From: JBCCQH01 sp039024435
Lineage (GTDB): Bacteria > Bacteroidota > Bacteroidia > J057 > JADKCL01
Assembly: GCA_039024435.1 (NCBI GenBank)
Contig: JBCCQH010000003.1
Coordinates: forward strand, 1 to 64,000
DNA: 64,000 bases
Reading direction: 5' to 3'
Made by a program: the position numbers and the translations under genes
The notes under the pieces: model-generated
Database searches by the model: none
What the model was told of the DNA's origin: nothing
The model's input: only the letters and a program-made list of their open reading frames with translations
In this document: positions 1 through 9,304 of the stretch, in pieces
Numbering within the stretch: the first letter of the stretch is position 1
Layout of the letters: every line of letters starts with the position of its first letter

Positions 1-246
1 GGGCGAAACCTGCGCTTTTTCGAACGGCTGCATGAGGACTGGGAGCTTCTACTGAAGGAACGCCACCTGTTTGAGCATATATGGCAGGGCCGAAAAACTG
101 GGACTTACTTTTGGCACAACACCTACACCCAGTTGTTCCCAGCGCTCTACAAGGCCGGTGTTCCTGGCGAGGCAATAGACAATACCAATCTGCAAACCGC
201 CGACGACTACCTGGTCCCCCGCTGGATTGAGAAATACATCTTGTGA
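1..246 (+). CDS. C-terminal fragment of an unrecognised protein (cut by window edge)
   Basis: An open frame runs from base 1 to a TGA at 244-246 and gives 81 residues. It is rich in aromatic and charged residues (FWHNTYTQLFPALYKAG, ending RWIEKYIL), which suggests a folded cytoplasmic domain. No signal or membrane segment is visible in the part present. The start lies outside the window. I do not recognise the family; the next gene is convergent (DUF1573) with a gap of 43 bases. It is called coding because the frame is open to the window edge, codon use matches the neighbours, and the intergenic gap begins right after its stop. Confidence 0.6.
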   Translation, partial: GRNLRFFERLHEDWELLLKERHLFEHIWQGRKTGTYFWHNTYTQLFPALYKAGVPGEAIDNTNLQTADDYLVPRWIEKYIL

Positions 247-289
247 TTCTCGCAAAAAGGGACCATTCCCATCCGTCCGCTCCTCCCAC

Positions 290-706
290 TCACTCCACCA
301 CAAACACCAACTTGACCCGCTCGACCGGTGGGTTTCCGTTGTAGATCACGGTAAAGTACTTGACTTGCTCACCCTCTTTATCGGAAGTGTCGATTTCCGC
401 GTAGATTTCGCCGCCCTTGCCGGGAGGGATAACATCTTCCGGAAATTCCAAGGTCGCACACACGCAAGAGGGCTTCACATTCTCAATGAGCAGATCCGCC
501 TTGCCGATATTCTTGAACTTATAAGAGCCTTTTACCACTTCGCCCTGCTTGACCGTACCCAGGTCGTAGGTCGATTGTTCAAATTCCAGCAAGGTCAGCT
601 CATCGGAAGTGCCGCCGCCGTTCAGTTGGAGGACCGGCTGGGCCGGAACCGCAACCGCCAGCAGCAAAAACGCACAAAAGAGCCCAAAGTAAACGCGAAT
701 ATTCAT
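290..706 (-). CDS. DUF1573 domain secreted protein
   Basis: 138 residues. An N-terminal signal peptide (hydrophobic FGLFCAFLLLAVAVPAQ) is followed by one DUF1573 Ig-like beta-sandwich: the YDLGTVKQGEVV...YKFKNIGKADLLIENVKPSCVCA stretch is the family hallmark (split here: F-D-x-G-x-x-x-x-G then a xF-xNxG-x-x-x-L-x-I and the S-C-x-C-T/A turn), with the closing beta strands YFTVIYNGNPP. Such single-domain proteins are very common in Bacteroidota and are exported, but their role is unknown. Start is the ATG at 704-706. The gene upstream on the same strand (779-1639) is 72 bases away, so co-transcription is possible. Confidence 0.85.
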   Translation of the reverse strand: MNIRVYFGLFCAFLLLAVAVPAQPVLQLNGGGTSDELTLLEFEQSTYDLGTVKQGEVVKGSYKFKNIGKADLLIENVKPSCVCATLEFPEDVIPPGKGGEIYAEIDTSDKEGEQVKYFTVIYNGNPPVERVKLVFVVE

Positions 707-778
707 GGTTTTAATTTACAAATTGTCAATGGAAAAGATCAGCATTGCGCCGGCACAATTGCAAATTTCGTGCCGGGA

Positions 779-1639
779 TCACTCCCAGGTCACCCGGCGG
801 TAGGTGTACACTGGGGCGTAGTCATCCCCCAGGTGCATGGCCTTGACCAGGATCTCCGAATCGCCCGTCCACGCCACTTCTTCTGGCCCCCAACCGTAGA
901 TGCCCCAGCGCCACTGCTCCACCAGCGAGTCCCCCACCGGCGCGTACAAGGCCAATCCATTGAAGGAAAACTCGGCTTCCTGATCCACGTGGGCGTCCAG
1001 CCAGTGCTTTCCGTCCCGCGCCAGGTACGGCACACTGGCCAGGGTGGTTGCCTTCCCGGTGCCCATGTTGACAAATTGGTAGTCGCTCCACTCGTAGTAG
1101 TGCCCCTCAAACACCCAGTAGGGATAGTTCTCCAATTGCCCCACGTAATTGTAGTAGGCGTCCGATTCACCGTAAGGCGTGCCTTCAATGTTGCACAGGT
1201 GTACCGTATCGCCCGTGGTCAATTGTAAAATGTGGCAAAGCCCCTCTTTTTTGACCGTTTCTCCCCCACCCGCCTGCTCCATGACCGCCAACCGAGTAAC
1301 CGGATGGTGCGCCATCGCCGCGGCAAAATCCGCCGGCGTAGCCCGATATGCCTTGAGCAAAACCCCCGATAGCTGGTGCTCTTCCCGCAAGTCGGGATCT
1401 TTTGCTGAGGTATCTTCAACGACCGTCGGAGGGGTTGTCGTGTCGGTGGGATTGACCGGCGGATCGGCGGCGGTCTTCGCGGAGGACGACTCCTGGCAAC
1501 CCATCAATCCCAGGCCCAACAGGAGCGCGGCCCAAACCCCAAGCTGGCCCAGTACAGTTCGATCAAGGATAAGCGCAAGATACGGCGGACCCCGCAAAAA
1601 CCGGAACCGGGGAAGCAATTTGTTTGGAAAGCCCACCAA
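779..1639 (-). CDS. Hypothetical lipoprotein
   Basis: About 286 residues from a TTG codon at 1639; the real start is uncertain because no ATG precedes the signal sequence, and GTG at 1636 or TTG at about 1618 are alternatives. The hydrophobic run VWAALLLGLGLMGC is a lipoprotein signal with lipobox L-M-G-C, so the mature protein would start at that Cys (residue 48 from the TTG). It is followed by a Ser/Thr/Asp/Pro-rich linker and then a soluble domain rich in Tyr and Trp. I see no family motif. The divergent gene at 1656 starts only 17 bases from it, so the two share a very short promoter space or the annotated starts are slightly long. Function unknown. Confidence 0.65.
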   Translation of the reverse strand: MVGFPNKLLPRFRFLRGPPYLALILDRTVLGQLGVWAALLLGLGLMGCQESSSAKTAADPPVNPTDTTTPPTVVEDTSAKDPDLREEHQLSGVLLKAYRATPADFAAAMAHHPVTRLAVMEQAGGGETVKKEGLCHILQLTTGDTVHLCNIEGTPYGESDAYYNYVGQLENYPYWVFEGHYYEWSDYQFVNMGTGKATTLASVPYLARDGKHWLDAHVDQEAEFSFNGLALYAPVGDSLVEQWRWGIYGWGPEEVAWTGDSEILVKAMHLGDDYAPVYTYRRVTWE

Positions 1640-1655
1640 CGCCTATCTTCGTCCC

Positions 1656-3680
1656 GTGGATCTACCCAAAGTCGTACGAGAACGCCTCCTTCCGGACGCG
1701 GAATTGCGCTGGCTGTTGCTGGCAACCGGCGCATCCATTTTTCTGACCCAGTTCCTCGCCCGCTTCGTGGCCTCACCGGAGTTCCCCTTCGAATGGCCCC
1801 TCACCCGCATCGTGCCCCTGATCTTCCTCGCCGCTACCACTTACCACCTCGCCGGCCGGCTGGCGCCGCAATTCCGCACCGGGCGGGACCTCGTGACCGG
1901 TGGCCTGGCCGCCTGGCTCCTGTTCCGGATGGATACCATCCATTACGTCGACGATGCTGGCTTTGTCCTGCGCTACCTGGACCATTTTGCCGAAGGCCAC
2001 TGGTTCAACTTCAATCCCGAGGACGGACCCGTTTTCGGACTGTCCGGATTTTTGTACGGCCTGGTGACGGGAAGCTTGGTCCGGCTGGGGCTAACTCCGG
2101 AAAATGCCCTCCTTACGGCTGCGCTGGCCGGAATCGCGGGGAGTTTCTACGCGGTGCTGGGAATTTTGCGCCACCATCGGATCGGGGATGGGATGGCCTT
2201 CCTCTGGACAGCGGCCCTGGTGACGGTCGCCCGTGCCAGCTTCAACATCGCATTTTCCGGCATGGAATCGATGTTTCACCTGGCGATTTGCCTGGGTGCA
2301 ATTTACGCCTACGTGGCGGAGCGGCACCGGACGATGGCCGTGTTGCTGGGGCTGGCAGTTGCTTCAAAACTCGACGCGGTCCCCCTGGCGGGTGCGCTGG
2401 CACTGCTCTACCTGCTGGAGCAGCGGCGGTTCCGCCAGTGGGCCGCCTGGCGTTTGCTTCTGCTCGGGGCGGGTCTGCCTTTGCTCGGGTACTTGCTGCT
2501 AACCAGCGTACTGTTCGGCAGCCCCTTTCCGCAATCGGCTTACGCCAAGTTGTACTTCCACTTTCACCAGGAAAATGGCTGGTTTCCGTTTTGGCAGCAC
2601 TTCTTGAGCTATCCGATGAGCTGGCTGCTATGCGTGGGCACAGCCGTTGTCTTTCCCCTGCAGGTGATCCGGATGCGGGTGACGGGGCAATGGAAATGGG
2701 CATCGGTGGCGCCGGCCGCTGCCCTGTTGGGGGTGCTGCTGCTCTACTTCGTTTACAACCCCGGAGAGCGCATGCTGTGGTATTATGTCCTGCCGGAAGC
2801 GCTGCTCCTGCTGCAATTTGCAATCAGTGGCGGAACCCTCCTGCGGGAGTTGCCCCGGCCGTGGAATTGGGGAATCGGGGGGGCGCTCCTCTTGGTGGGG
2901 ATAAGTCTGAGTCTGACTCCGGCCCGGGTGGAATCGCGGGACTTTCGCCGGGACATCGGGATTGTGGATGGGGAGCGGGGCCGCATCGGGGCCTACCTCA
3001 AGGACCGCGTCCGGGCCGACGAAACCGTCCTGGCTGCCCACGGATTGACCATCCGTCCGGTTCGGGGGTATGTGATGGATGCGACCGGCCTGAACTGGAA
3101 GCCGGCCGTGGACTACCGGCTCCGGCATCCGGAGATGATCCGCGACCGCCAGCCGGACTGGATTGTGGATACCGGCTGGCCGGCGGTGATTCGGGCGGCG
3201 AATGAAGGCAATTACCGCCTCGACACCGCGTTTTACGACATTACACTCCGGGACGGCACGACCAATCTGATTTGGCAACGGGTTCCGGCGTCCCAGGGTG
3301 AAACCTGGGTTCGCTTACCCGCCTCGGCCGTGACGGAAGGCCGCTGGGTGCCCGGACGCTACCTCGGGGTGGTTCGGGGGGAAAGCATCCGGCTGGATTT
3401 GGCGGTGATCCGGCCCGGAGCTGAGGTCTACCTGGGCGTACACCGGCGCGAGGCGCCGTATGAATTGCAACTGCGATGGACCGCGGGCGATTCAGTTGGC
3501 TGGGCGGAGTCGGTGCGGATCCCAGCACAGGAAGCGGATAAAAGCCGCACCTCCGCGCTGCGCCGGGCCCTGCCTCCGGGGGCGACCACCCTCACGCTGG
3601 TGGCTCCCGGGGAGATTTTTATTTCGGATGTACTATGCCGAAAAGCGCGGGCGGCGGAAAGGGGTGCCTTCCCCCGTTGA
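1656..3680 (+). CDS. GT-C fold polytopic glycosyltransferase-like membrane protein
   Basis: About 674 residues from a GTG at 1656 (a TTG at 1620 is the alternative; the frame stays open further upstream, but that part overlaps the divergent lipoprotein gene and is not believable as protein). Roughly ten hydrophobic helices occupy residues 20-440, followed by a soluble C-terminal region. Between the early helices lies a loop with DD at 'HYVDDAGFVLRYLDHF', followed by an N-x-x-x-G-P-V-x-G-x-S segment. This is the arrangement of GT-C enzymes (acidic pair in the first external loop) that move sugars from polyprenyl-phosphate donors, as in arabinofuranosyl and mannosyl transferases. The exact donor and acceptor cannot be told. 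The LytS gene follows 63 bases downstream. Confidence 0.7.
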   Translation: MDLPKVVRERLLPDAELRWLLLATGASIFLTQFLARFVASPEFPFEWPLTRIVPLIFLAATTYHLAGRLAPQFRTGRDLVTGGLAAWLLFRMDTIHYVDDAGFVLRYLDHFAEGHWFNFNPEDGPVFGLSGFLYGLVTGSLVRLGLTPENALLTAALAGIAGSFYAVLGILRHHRIGDGMAFLWTAALVTVARASFNIAFSGMESMFHLAICLGAIYAYVAERHRTMAVLLGLAVASKLDAVPLAGALALLYLLEQRRFRQWAAWRLLLLGAGLPLLGYLLLTSVLFGSPFPQSAYAKLYFHFHQENGWFPFWQHFLSYPMSWLLCVGTAVVFPLQVIRMRVTGQWKWASVAPAAALLGVLLLYFVYNPGERMLWYYVLPEALLLLQFAISGGTLLRELPRPWNWGIGGALLLVGISLSLTPARVESRDFRRDIGIVDGERGRIGAYLKDRVRADETVLAAHGLTIRPVRGYVMDATGLNWKPAVDYRLRHPEMIRDRQPDWIVDTGWPAVIRAANEGNYRLDTAFYDITLRDGTTNLIWQRVPASQGETWVRLPASAVTEGRWVPGRYLGVVRGESIRLDLAVIRPGAEVYLGVHRREAPYELQLRWTAGDSVGWAESVRIPAQEADKSRTSALRRALPPGATTLTLVAPGEIFISDVLCRKARAAERGAFPR

Positions 3681-3743
3681 CCGGAGAATCGCAGGATATC
3701 TATATTTGGAAAACCTGCCGGGGATGTTCCCGCGCCGGTGCAA

Positions 3744-4754
3744 ATGATCATTCCGCTTATGGAACAACGCAAAGCCCTGATCGTCCGCCTGATCCCCATC
3801 GCTCTGATCACGATTCCGTTGATTGCCTTCATCGGGGTGACGCCCTTTGCCTCGCTGACTTCGGCGGATCGGGAGACGGTCATCTTCATGGCGGTGATCA
3901 TCAGCCTGAACAATGCCATGATCTGGGCGGTCAATCTGCTCCTGGTCCGCTTCCTCCGCGGTCCCCACTGGCTGCTGTACGTGAGCAGCTACGCCCTGGT
4001 GTTCGCCGCCAATTTTGTCCTGCGCCAGGGGATAGACATTTCTCCATTCATCGAAGTGGTGCCCGTGCGGTCCTTTCTTTTTCCCCTGCTCAACACGGCA
4101 GTCATCAATACCATTGTACTGGTGATCATCGCGCTGCGGCGCTCCCGGGAACAGAACCGGCGCGATGAGATGACCATTGCCCAACTGCGCATCGAAAACC
4201 TGGAGGCCCAAAAGCAATCCCTCGTCCGGCAGATGCGGCCCCACTTTCTCTTCAACTCCCTCAGTACGCTGAAGTCACTCATCGGGGAACAGCGGGACGC
4301 CGCCGAGACCTACGTGGTAAAACTCTCAAATTTTCTTCGCTACTCCTTTACCCAGCAGACCCAAGATCTCTCGACCGTGGACCAGGAACTGGCCTTCACC
4401 CTGAACTACATTGACCTGCAAGCGGTGCGGTTTGAGGACGCCTTTACCTGCGAAATCGACGTCCCCGAAGCGGTGCGGGTCCACAAACTGCCGATTTTCG
4501 CCCTGCAGACCTTGGTCGAAAACGTCTTCAAGCACAACTACTTCAGCGCCAAACGCCCCTTGCGCTTTTCCATCCGGCACGAAGGCGACTGGCTGGTGGT
4601 TAGGAACGAAAAAGTGGGATTGAAACTCACCGAACGCAATGAAACCGGGCTGGCCAATCTCAACCGCCGCTACGAACTCACCAACGGCAGCAACATCGTA
4701 GTGGAAGACGGCGAAACATCATTTACCGTAAAGATCCCCATCATTTCTGTATGA
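3744..4754 (+). CDS. LytS-family sensor histidine kinase
   Basis: About 336 residues. Four hydrophobic helices lie in residues 10-130, then a coiled linker leads into the His_kinase domain of the LytS/YehU type: the phosphoacceptor box QMRPHFLFNSLSTLKSL, with His in P-H-F-L-F-N. It is followed by the ATP-binding N box LVENVFKHN and a shortened GHKL domain ending TSFTVKIPI. The membrane sensor is of the small 4-TM kind with no extracellular domain. Start choice: ATG 3744, with GTG 3738 and ATG 3759 also possible. Its last four bases overlap the ATG of the LytTR regulator (ATGA), so the two are translationally coupled and form one two-component system. Confidence 0.9.
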   Translation: MIIPLMEQRKALIVRLIPIALITIPLIAFIGVTPFASLTSADRETVIFMAVIISLNNAMIWAVNLLLVRFLRGPHWLLYVSSYALVFAANFVLRQGIDISPFIEVVPVRSFLFPLLNTAVINTIVLVIIALRRSREQNRRDEMTIAQLRIENLEAQKQSLVRQMRPHFLFNSLSTLKSLIGEQRDAAETYVVKLSNFLRYSFTQQTQDLSTVDQELAFTLNYIDLQAVRFEDAFTCEIDVPEAVRVHKLPIFALQTLVENVFKHNYFSAKRPLRFSIRHEGDWLVVRNEKVGLKLTERNETGLANLNRRYELTNGSNIVVEDGETSFTVKIPIISV

Positions 4755-5536
4755 AAATCCTGATCATCGAAGACGAAATGTATTCCGCGCGCGACCTGCA
4801 GCGAACAATTTTGCAGGCCGAGCCCCAGGCGGAGATCCTGGCCATCTTGCCCTCGGTGGAAGAAGGCATCGCCTTTTTCGCGGACAATCCGGAAGTGGAC
4901 CTCATCTTTTCCGACATCCAACTGAACGACGGCTTGAGTTTTGAGATCTTCGGACGGGTGAACCGGTCCATTCCGATCATATTTTGTACCGCTTACAACC
5001 AGTACGCCCTCGAAGCCTTCCGCACCTACGGGATCGACTACATCCTCAAGCCCTTCGCCGACGAGCAGGTGCGCCAGGCATTGGAGAAATACGGGAAGCT
5101 CAAGCAACAACTGGCCGACCCATCGCCGACCGCTCCATCGGTGCCGGATCTGGACGCGATCACCGAAGCGGTCAAAGCGCGCCTGTATCCACAAAAAATA
5201 AAGTCGCTGATCGTCCACAAGGGGGACAAGCTCATCCCGATGCCGGTAGAGCGGATCGCCGTGTTTTTCATTGACCACGAGAATGTCTGGGCCTACACCT
5301 TTTCCCAGGAAAAATTCTTACTCAACAATGCGAAACTCGACGGGCTGGAAGCTTCTTTCGCACCGACTTTTTTCCGGGTCAATCGCCAGCAACTCGTCCA
5401 CCGCAAAGCCGTGAGAGACGCTGCGCAGTACTTCCACCGCAAGCTGCTGGTCAACCTCACCGTGGACTTCGAGCCGGAGGTGATCGTGGGCAAACTCAAG
5501 GTCAAATCCTTCCTGGACTGGCTGAGTACCAACTGA
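4751..5536 (+). CDS. LytTR-family response regulator
   Basis: 261 residues. The N-terminal receiver (residues 1-120) has the acidic pair E7/D8, phospho-acceptor D55 in IFSDIQL, T in FCTAYNQ and Lys in DYILKPF. A linker with Pro and Ser (about 120-140) leads to a C-terminal LytTR DNA-binding domain (about 155-260) with the typical end 'FFRVNRQQLVHRKAV'. LytTR proteins bind direct repeats in promoters. The partner is the overlapping LytS gene. The TolC-like efflux operon begins 109 bases downstream on the same strand, so control of that operon is a natural guess, but no binding repeat was identified by eye. Confidence 0.93.
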   Translation: MKILIIEDEMYSARDLQRTILQAEPQAEILAILPSVEEGIAFFADNPEVDLIFSDIQLNDGLSFEIFGRVNRSIPIIFCTAYNQYALEAFRTYGIDYILKPFADEQVRQALEKYGKLKQQLADPSPTAPSVPDLDAITEAVKARLYPQKIKSLIVHKGDKLIPMPVERIAVFFIDHENVWAYTFSQEKFLLNNAKLDGLEASFAPTFFRVNRQQLVHRKAVRDAAQYFHRKLLVNLTVDFEPEVIVGKLKVKSFLDWLSTN

Positions 5537-5645
5537 GGTTGGTGGCCCGTCCATTTCACCCCGGCATTTGTCCACTTCACGGAAATAGACCGAGACTCCG
5601 CGCCGCGAAAGCGTAACATTTGGCATGTCCCCAACGACAAGTCAA

Positions 5646-6950
5646 ATGAAAAAAGCAATTGTATTCCTCGTGGTTTTGTTGAGCGCCTCCTTAGGATTTG
5701 CCCAGCACACCTTCCGCAACCTGGAGGAAGTCATCGCGTTCAGCGAAAGCAGTAACCTGGATCTGGTCATCGCCAACATCCGCTCCACCCAAGCAAAAAA
5801 GCTCGAAAGCACCTCGAAATTGGGCATCGTGGATCCAGTCATCAGCTTGCCCGGCTCCTTTACCCACAATACGAACCTGCCCGTGACCCTGCTCCCGGCC
5901 GAAATCTTCGGCGGCGAACCGGGAACCAATGTTGAGTTGCGCACCGGCGTGCCCTTCACCACCAATTTTTCCCAAACCCTGGATTTAAAACTGGTCAATC
6001 CCGGCGGTTGGCTCGATTACAAGCTCGCCCGGATCAGCTCCGATATCACCACCGCCAACGGTGAACTCAGCCGGAAAATGTTGCACGAAAACCTCGCCGA
6101 TACCTATTACACCATCGTCAGCCTGAACAAGCAGCTCGCCAGTACGCAGGAGAATCTGACCTCCGCCGATTCGGTGTACCGCGTGACCCGCAACAAGTAC
6201 ACCTCCGGACAGGTGAGCCAGCAAGATCTGAACAATGCCGAGGTCAACCGCCTGAACACGGAAAAAAGCCGCCAACAAATCGGCTATCTCCTCGAGGATG
6301 CCTACCTAACCCTGAAATTGCTCTGCAACATTCCGGAAGGAGAAAGCGTGACGGTGGACGAATTGCCCACGGACTTGACCCAGCAGACGCTCCCGGCGGT
6401 AGAAATCAGCCAACTAACCCTCCGTACGGAGCTGCTGAACCAGGAATACGCGCTAAAAAGTTACCAGCGCAGCAAGTCGACCTTGTTGCCTTCCCTCTCG
6501 GGATACGCCGGGAACAGCTTCCAACTCAATAACCAAGAGTTTCAGCCGTTTACCGGGGACTGGATCAACAGCAACTACGTGGGGCTGCGGCTGAACTTCA
6601 ACCTGCCCACCAGCAACAGCCTGGCCAGCGTGCAGCGAACAAAGTTTGAGTACGAAATCGCCAGCAAAGAGGTGGAAAAGGTAGAAATGACCGCCTCGAT
6701 TGAGGCCCAGCGGCTGCGCAATGGCTACGATGAAGCATTCGACGAACTGGAACTGGCCGCGCGCATCCGGGATCTCAACGCGGACTCCTACCGCAAAAAC
6801 CTCAATCTCTATCAAGCCGGACTGCTCGGAGTGGAAACGCTGCTGAACAGCTATGAGGCGATGGTAAATGCTACCTACGCCGCCAATTCCGCCGAGATCG
6901 CCCTGCAACTCGCCCACGCAAAAATTCTCATCAACAACGAATTTGATTGA
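5646..6950 (+). CDS. TolC-family outer membrane efflux protein
   Basis: 434 residues from ATG 5646. The frame is open back to an ATG at 5625, but the signal peptide (KKAIVFLVVLLSASLGFAQ) starts at 5646. The body is long amphipathic helices with two OEP repeats: residues about 20-210 and 240-430, with heptad-rich stretches such as 'LASTQENLTSADSVYRVT' and the family-typical 'YEIASKEVEKVEMTASIEA'. Such proteins form the trimeric outer membrane duct of tripartite exporters. The three following genes (HlyD-type adaptor, MacB-type permease, ABC ATPase) are spaced 2, 16 and 11 bases and complete the machine. The duct has no recognisable lipobox. Confidence 0.92.
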   Translation: MKKAIVFLVVLLSASLGFAQHTFRNLEEVIAFSESSNLDLVIANIRSTQAKKLESTSKLGIVDPVISLPGSFTHNTNLPVTLLPAEIFGGEPGTNVELRTGVPFTTNFSQTLDLKLVNPGGWLDYKLARISSDITTANGELSRKMLHENLADTYYTIVSLNKQLASTQENLTSADSVYRVTRNKYTSGQVSQQDLNNAEVNRLNTEKSRQQIGYLLEDAYLTLKLLCNIPEGESVTVDELPTDLTQQTLPAVEISQLTLRTELLNQEYALKSYQRSKSTLLPSLSGYAGNSFQLNNQEFQPFTGDWINSNYVGLRLNFNLPTSNSLASVQRTKFEYEIASKEVEKVEMTASIEAQRLRNGYDEAFDELELAARIRDLNADSYRKNLNLYQAGLLGVETLLNSYEAMVNATYAANSAEIALQLAHAKILINNEFD

Positions 6951-6952
6951 AC

Positions 6953-8047
6953 ATGAAAACTCCGATCATCATCAGCGTCCTCGTCGGCGCCTTGTTGCTG
7001 GGATGCCAGCAGCAAATTGAAGAAACCCAACCGATCCGCAAGGACATCACAGAAACCGTATTTGCCAGTGGTGAACTCGCCGCCGAGGGCACCTATCAGC
7101 TCACCGCGCAAACCGATGGCTACCTGCTGGCGGTCAACTTTGAGGAGGGGGATATCGTGGCCGAGGGCGCAGTACTCGCCGTGATCAAGAACGAGACCAG
7201 CCGCCTCAATACGCAAAGCTCCCGCGAACTCCTGTCGATTGCCGAGCAAAACACCCGCCGAAATGCACCTGCCCTCAGCCAGGCCCGCACCGCCATCGAC
7301 ATTGCGAGACAGAAACTGGCCCAGGACTCGCTGCAGGCCCAGCGCTTCGAAAAGTTGTGGCGGCAAAACAGCGTCGCCCGGGTCGATTACGAAAATGCCC
7401 GCCTCGCCTACCGCAATTCCAAAAGCAGCCTGGAATCGGCCATCGAGACTTACAACAAGCTCCAGGTCGATGCCGAACAGCAGCTCATCAATTCCCGCAA
7501 CACCTATGCCCTGAGCGCCAGTTCCCGCGAAGAAGTCGAGACCCGCGCCGTCGTCGAGGGCAAGATCTACGCGAAATACAAAGAGGTCGGCGATTACGTG
7601 CGCCGGGGCGAAGTGATTGCCAGCATTGGTCACGCCCGCAACGTATATGCCCGGGTCAATGTCGACGAAAGTGCGATCTCCAAGGTCAAGGTCGGACAGA
7701 TGGCCGTGGTCCAGCTCAATACGAACCCCGACGTGACTTACACCGCCGAGGTGAGCCGGATCTACCCCGCTTTTGACGAGGTCGAGCAGTCCTTCAGTTG
7801 CAAGCTCACCTTCCGCGAGTCCCTCGATTTCCAGGTCGTCGGCACGCAATTGCAGACCAATATTGTCGTCGACGAAGTGGACAATGCGCTGCTTATACCC
7901 CGGCAATTCCTCGACTACAACGGCTACGTGCAGGTCAAGGGTGCCAAAGAAAAGACCCGCGTGGAAACCCGCACCATCAGCAATGAATGGGTCCACGTGG
8001 TCGACGGCATCGACGAACAGACCGTGCTGACGGTTGCTTTGGACTGA
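6953..8047 (+). CDS. HlyD/MacA-type periplasmic adaptor lipoprotein
   Basis: 364 residues from ATG 6953, two bases after the TolC stop. A lipoprotein signal ends in L-L-L-G-C with Cys18 (MKTPIIISVLVGALLLGC), so the adaptor is probably anchored in the inner membrane by lipid. It contains a biotinyl-lipoyl-like domain (about residues 40-80, G-x-x-V near 'EGDIVAEGAVLAVI'), a coiled-coil hairpin (about 95-175), a second lipoyl half and a beta-barrel domain near 'VYARVNVDESAISKVKVG', then a membrane-proximal domain ending at 'LIPRQFLDY'. Adaptors of this kind link an ABC permease to TolC. Substrate unknown. Confidence 0.9.
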   Translation: MKTPIIISVLVGALLLGCQQQIEETQPIRKDITETVFASGELAAEGTYQLTAQTDGYLLAVNFEEGDIVAEGAVLAVIKNETSRLNTQSSRELLSIAEQNTRRNAPALSQARTAIDIARQKLAQDSLQAQRFEKLWRQNSVARVDYENARLAYRNSKSSLESAIETYNKLQVDAEQQLINSRNTYALSASSREEVETRAVVEGKIYAKYKEVGDYVRRGEVIASIGHARNVYARVNVDESAISKVKVGQMAVVQLNTNPDVTYTAEVSRIYPAFDEVEQSFSCKLTFRESLDFQVVGTQLQTNIVVDEVDNALLIPRQFLDYNGYVQVKGAKEKTRVETRTISNEWVHVVDGIDEQTVLTVALD

Positions 8048-8063
8048 TAAAATTTTCGCCACC

Positions 8064-9293
8064 ATGAGATTACCCGTCAACTTTGATATCGCGCTGACCC
8101 ACATTGTCACGCGCAAAAAGCAGACCCTCGTCACCGCCCTCGGCATCACCATCGGCGTTGCGATCTACCTGTTCATGAATTCCTTGAGCAGCGGATTCTC
8201 CGACTTTTCCCGGGACAATATCTTCCAAAACAATGCGCACATCACCGTCTACAAAAACGACGAGATGAGCCAGCCCTTGCTCCAGTCCGAAGAGCGGTTT
8301 ACCCTGATCAGCAATCCGCAGATCACTACGCTTTCCAAGCGCCTGAACAATCCTCAGCAACTGCTGTCGGATATCCGCGAGCAGCCCTACGTCACCAAAG
8401 CGATCCCGGTCGTGGATTTTGTGGCCTTCTACAACCGCGGCAATACCCAACTCAAGGGCAGCGGCCTCGGGGTCGACATGGTGGACTATGCAGCCATGTT
8501 CGAGACCGAAGAGCGCATGATCGCCGGATCGGTTGCCGATCTCGAAAACAATCTCAACGGCATCATCATCGGGCTCGGAATTGCGGAGAAGTTGAGTTTG
8601 CATGTCGGCCAAAATCTGACGGTCTCCTCTTCCTACGGCGTGTCGAAAGTCCTGCGCATTGTGGGCATCTTTCGCACCGGCAGCACCAAACTGGACGACA
8701 GCCGTTCCTACGTGAACATCGCCACCGCCCAGCAATTCCTCAAGGAGGGCAACAGCTTCGTGACCACGATCTACGCCAATACGATCAACCCCAAGCAAAG
8801 CCTCACCTACACAAAGCAACTTTCGGGGGTCGTCCCCTACGAAGTCGAAGACTGGACGGTGACCAACCGCGACCTGATCAAGCAAGATGATACACGCCAG
8901 ATCATGATGACCGCGATTTCGCTGGCGATTTTGGTGATGGCGGGCTTCGGAATCTACAATATTCTGAGCACAAACATCTCTCAGAAAATCGATGACATTG
9001 CCATCCTCAAGGCCACGGGCTTTAACGGCCGCGATGTGATCCGGATCTTCATCGCCGAAGCGTTGATCATGGGGCTGCTCGGAACCTTGATCGGCATCGG
9101 GCTCGGCATCGGGCTGATCACGATCATGGCCAATATCTACATCGGTCAGCCGGTCGGTTACTTCCCGATTTCCATCGAAGCCGACCTGATTGCCATCAGT
9201 ACTGGCTTGGGCTTGCTGTTGACGCTGTGTGCGGGATATTTCCCCGCCCGCAAAGCCGCCCATGTCGATCCTGTTGAAATTTTCCGCAAATAA
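8064..9293 (+). CDS. MacB/FtsX-type ABC transporter permease
   Basis: 409 residues from ATG 8064. (A TTG-start extension inside the preceding gene is not supported.) The first helix is near 'TLVTALGITIGVAIYLFM', followed by a large periplasmic MacB_PCD domain (residues about 40-260), then three helices in the FtsX domain with the signature 'ISLAILVMAGFGIYNIL', 'FIAEALIMGLLGTLIGIG' and a C-terminal 'GYFPARKAAHVDPVEIF'. The last is the hallmark ARKA-A-x-x-D-P-V/I of MacB/LolCE permeases. It works as a homodimer with the ATPase encoded 11 bases downstream. Periplasmic substrate (lipoprotein, peptide or antibiotic) cannot be deduced. Confidence 0.93.
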   Translation: MRLPVNFDIALTHIVTRKKQTLVTALGITIGVAIYLFMNSLSSGFSDFSRDNIFQNNAHITVYKNDEMSQPLLQSEERFTLISNPQITTLSKRLNNPQQLLSDIREQPYVTKAIPVVDFVAFYNRGNTQLKGSGLGVDMVDYAAMFETEERMIAGSVADLENNLNGIIIGLGIAEKLSLHVGQNLTVSSSYGVSKVLRIVGIFRTGSTKLDDSRSYVNIATAQQFLKEGNSFVTTIYANTINPKQSLTYTKQLSGVVPYEVEDWTVTNRDLIKQDDTRQIMMTAISLAILVMAGFGIYNILSTNISQKIDDIAILKATGFNGRDVIRIFIAEALIMGLLGTLIGIGLGIGLITIMANIYIGQPVGYFPISIEADLIAISTGLGLLLTLCAGYFPARKAAHVDPVEIFRK

Positions 9294-9304
9294 AAACTCC
9301 CCCC

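Noticed and set aside
1793..3205. 470-codon frame in another frame of the GT-C gene
   Set aside because: Pro/Arg/Gly-rich out-of-frame shadow; the GT-C protein in the other frame has membrane helices and motifs.
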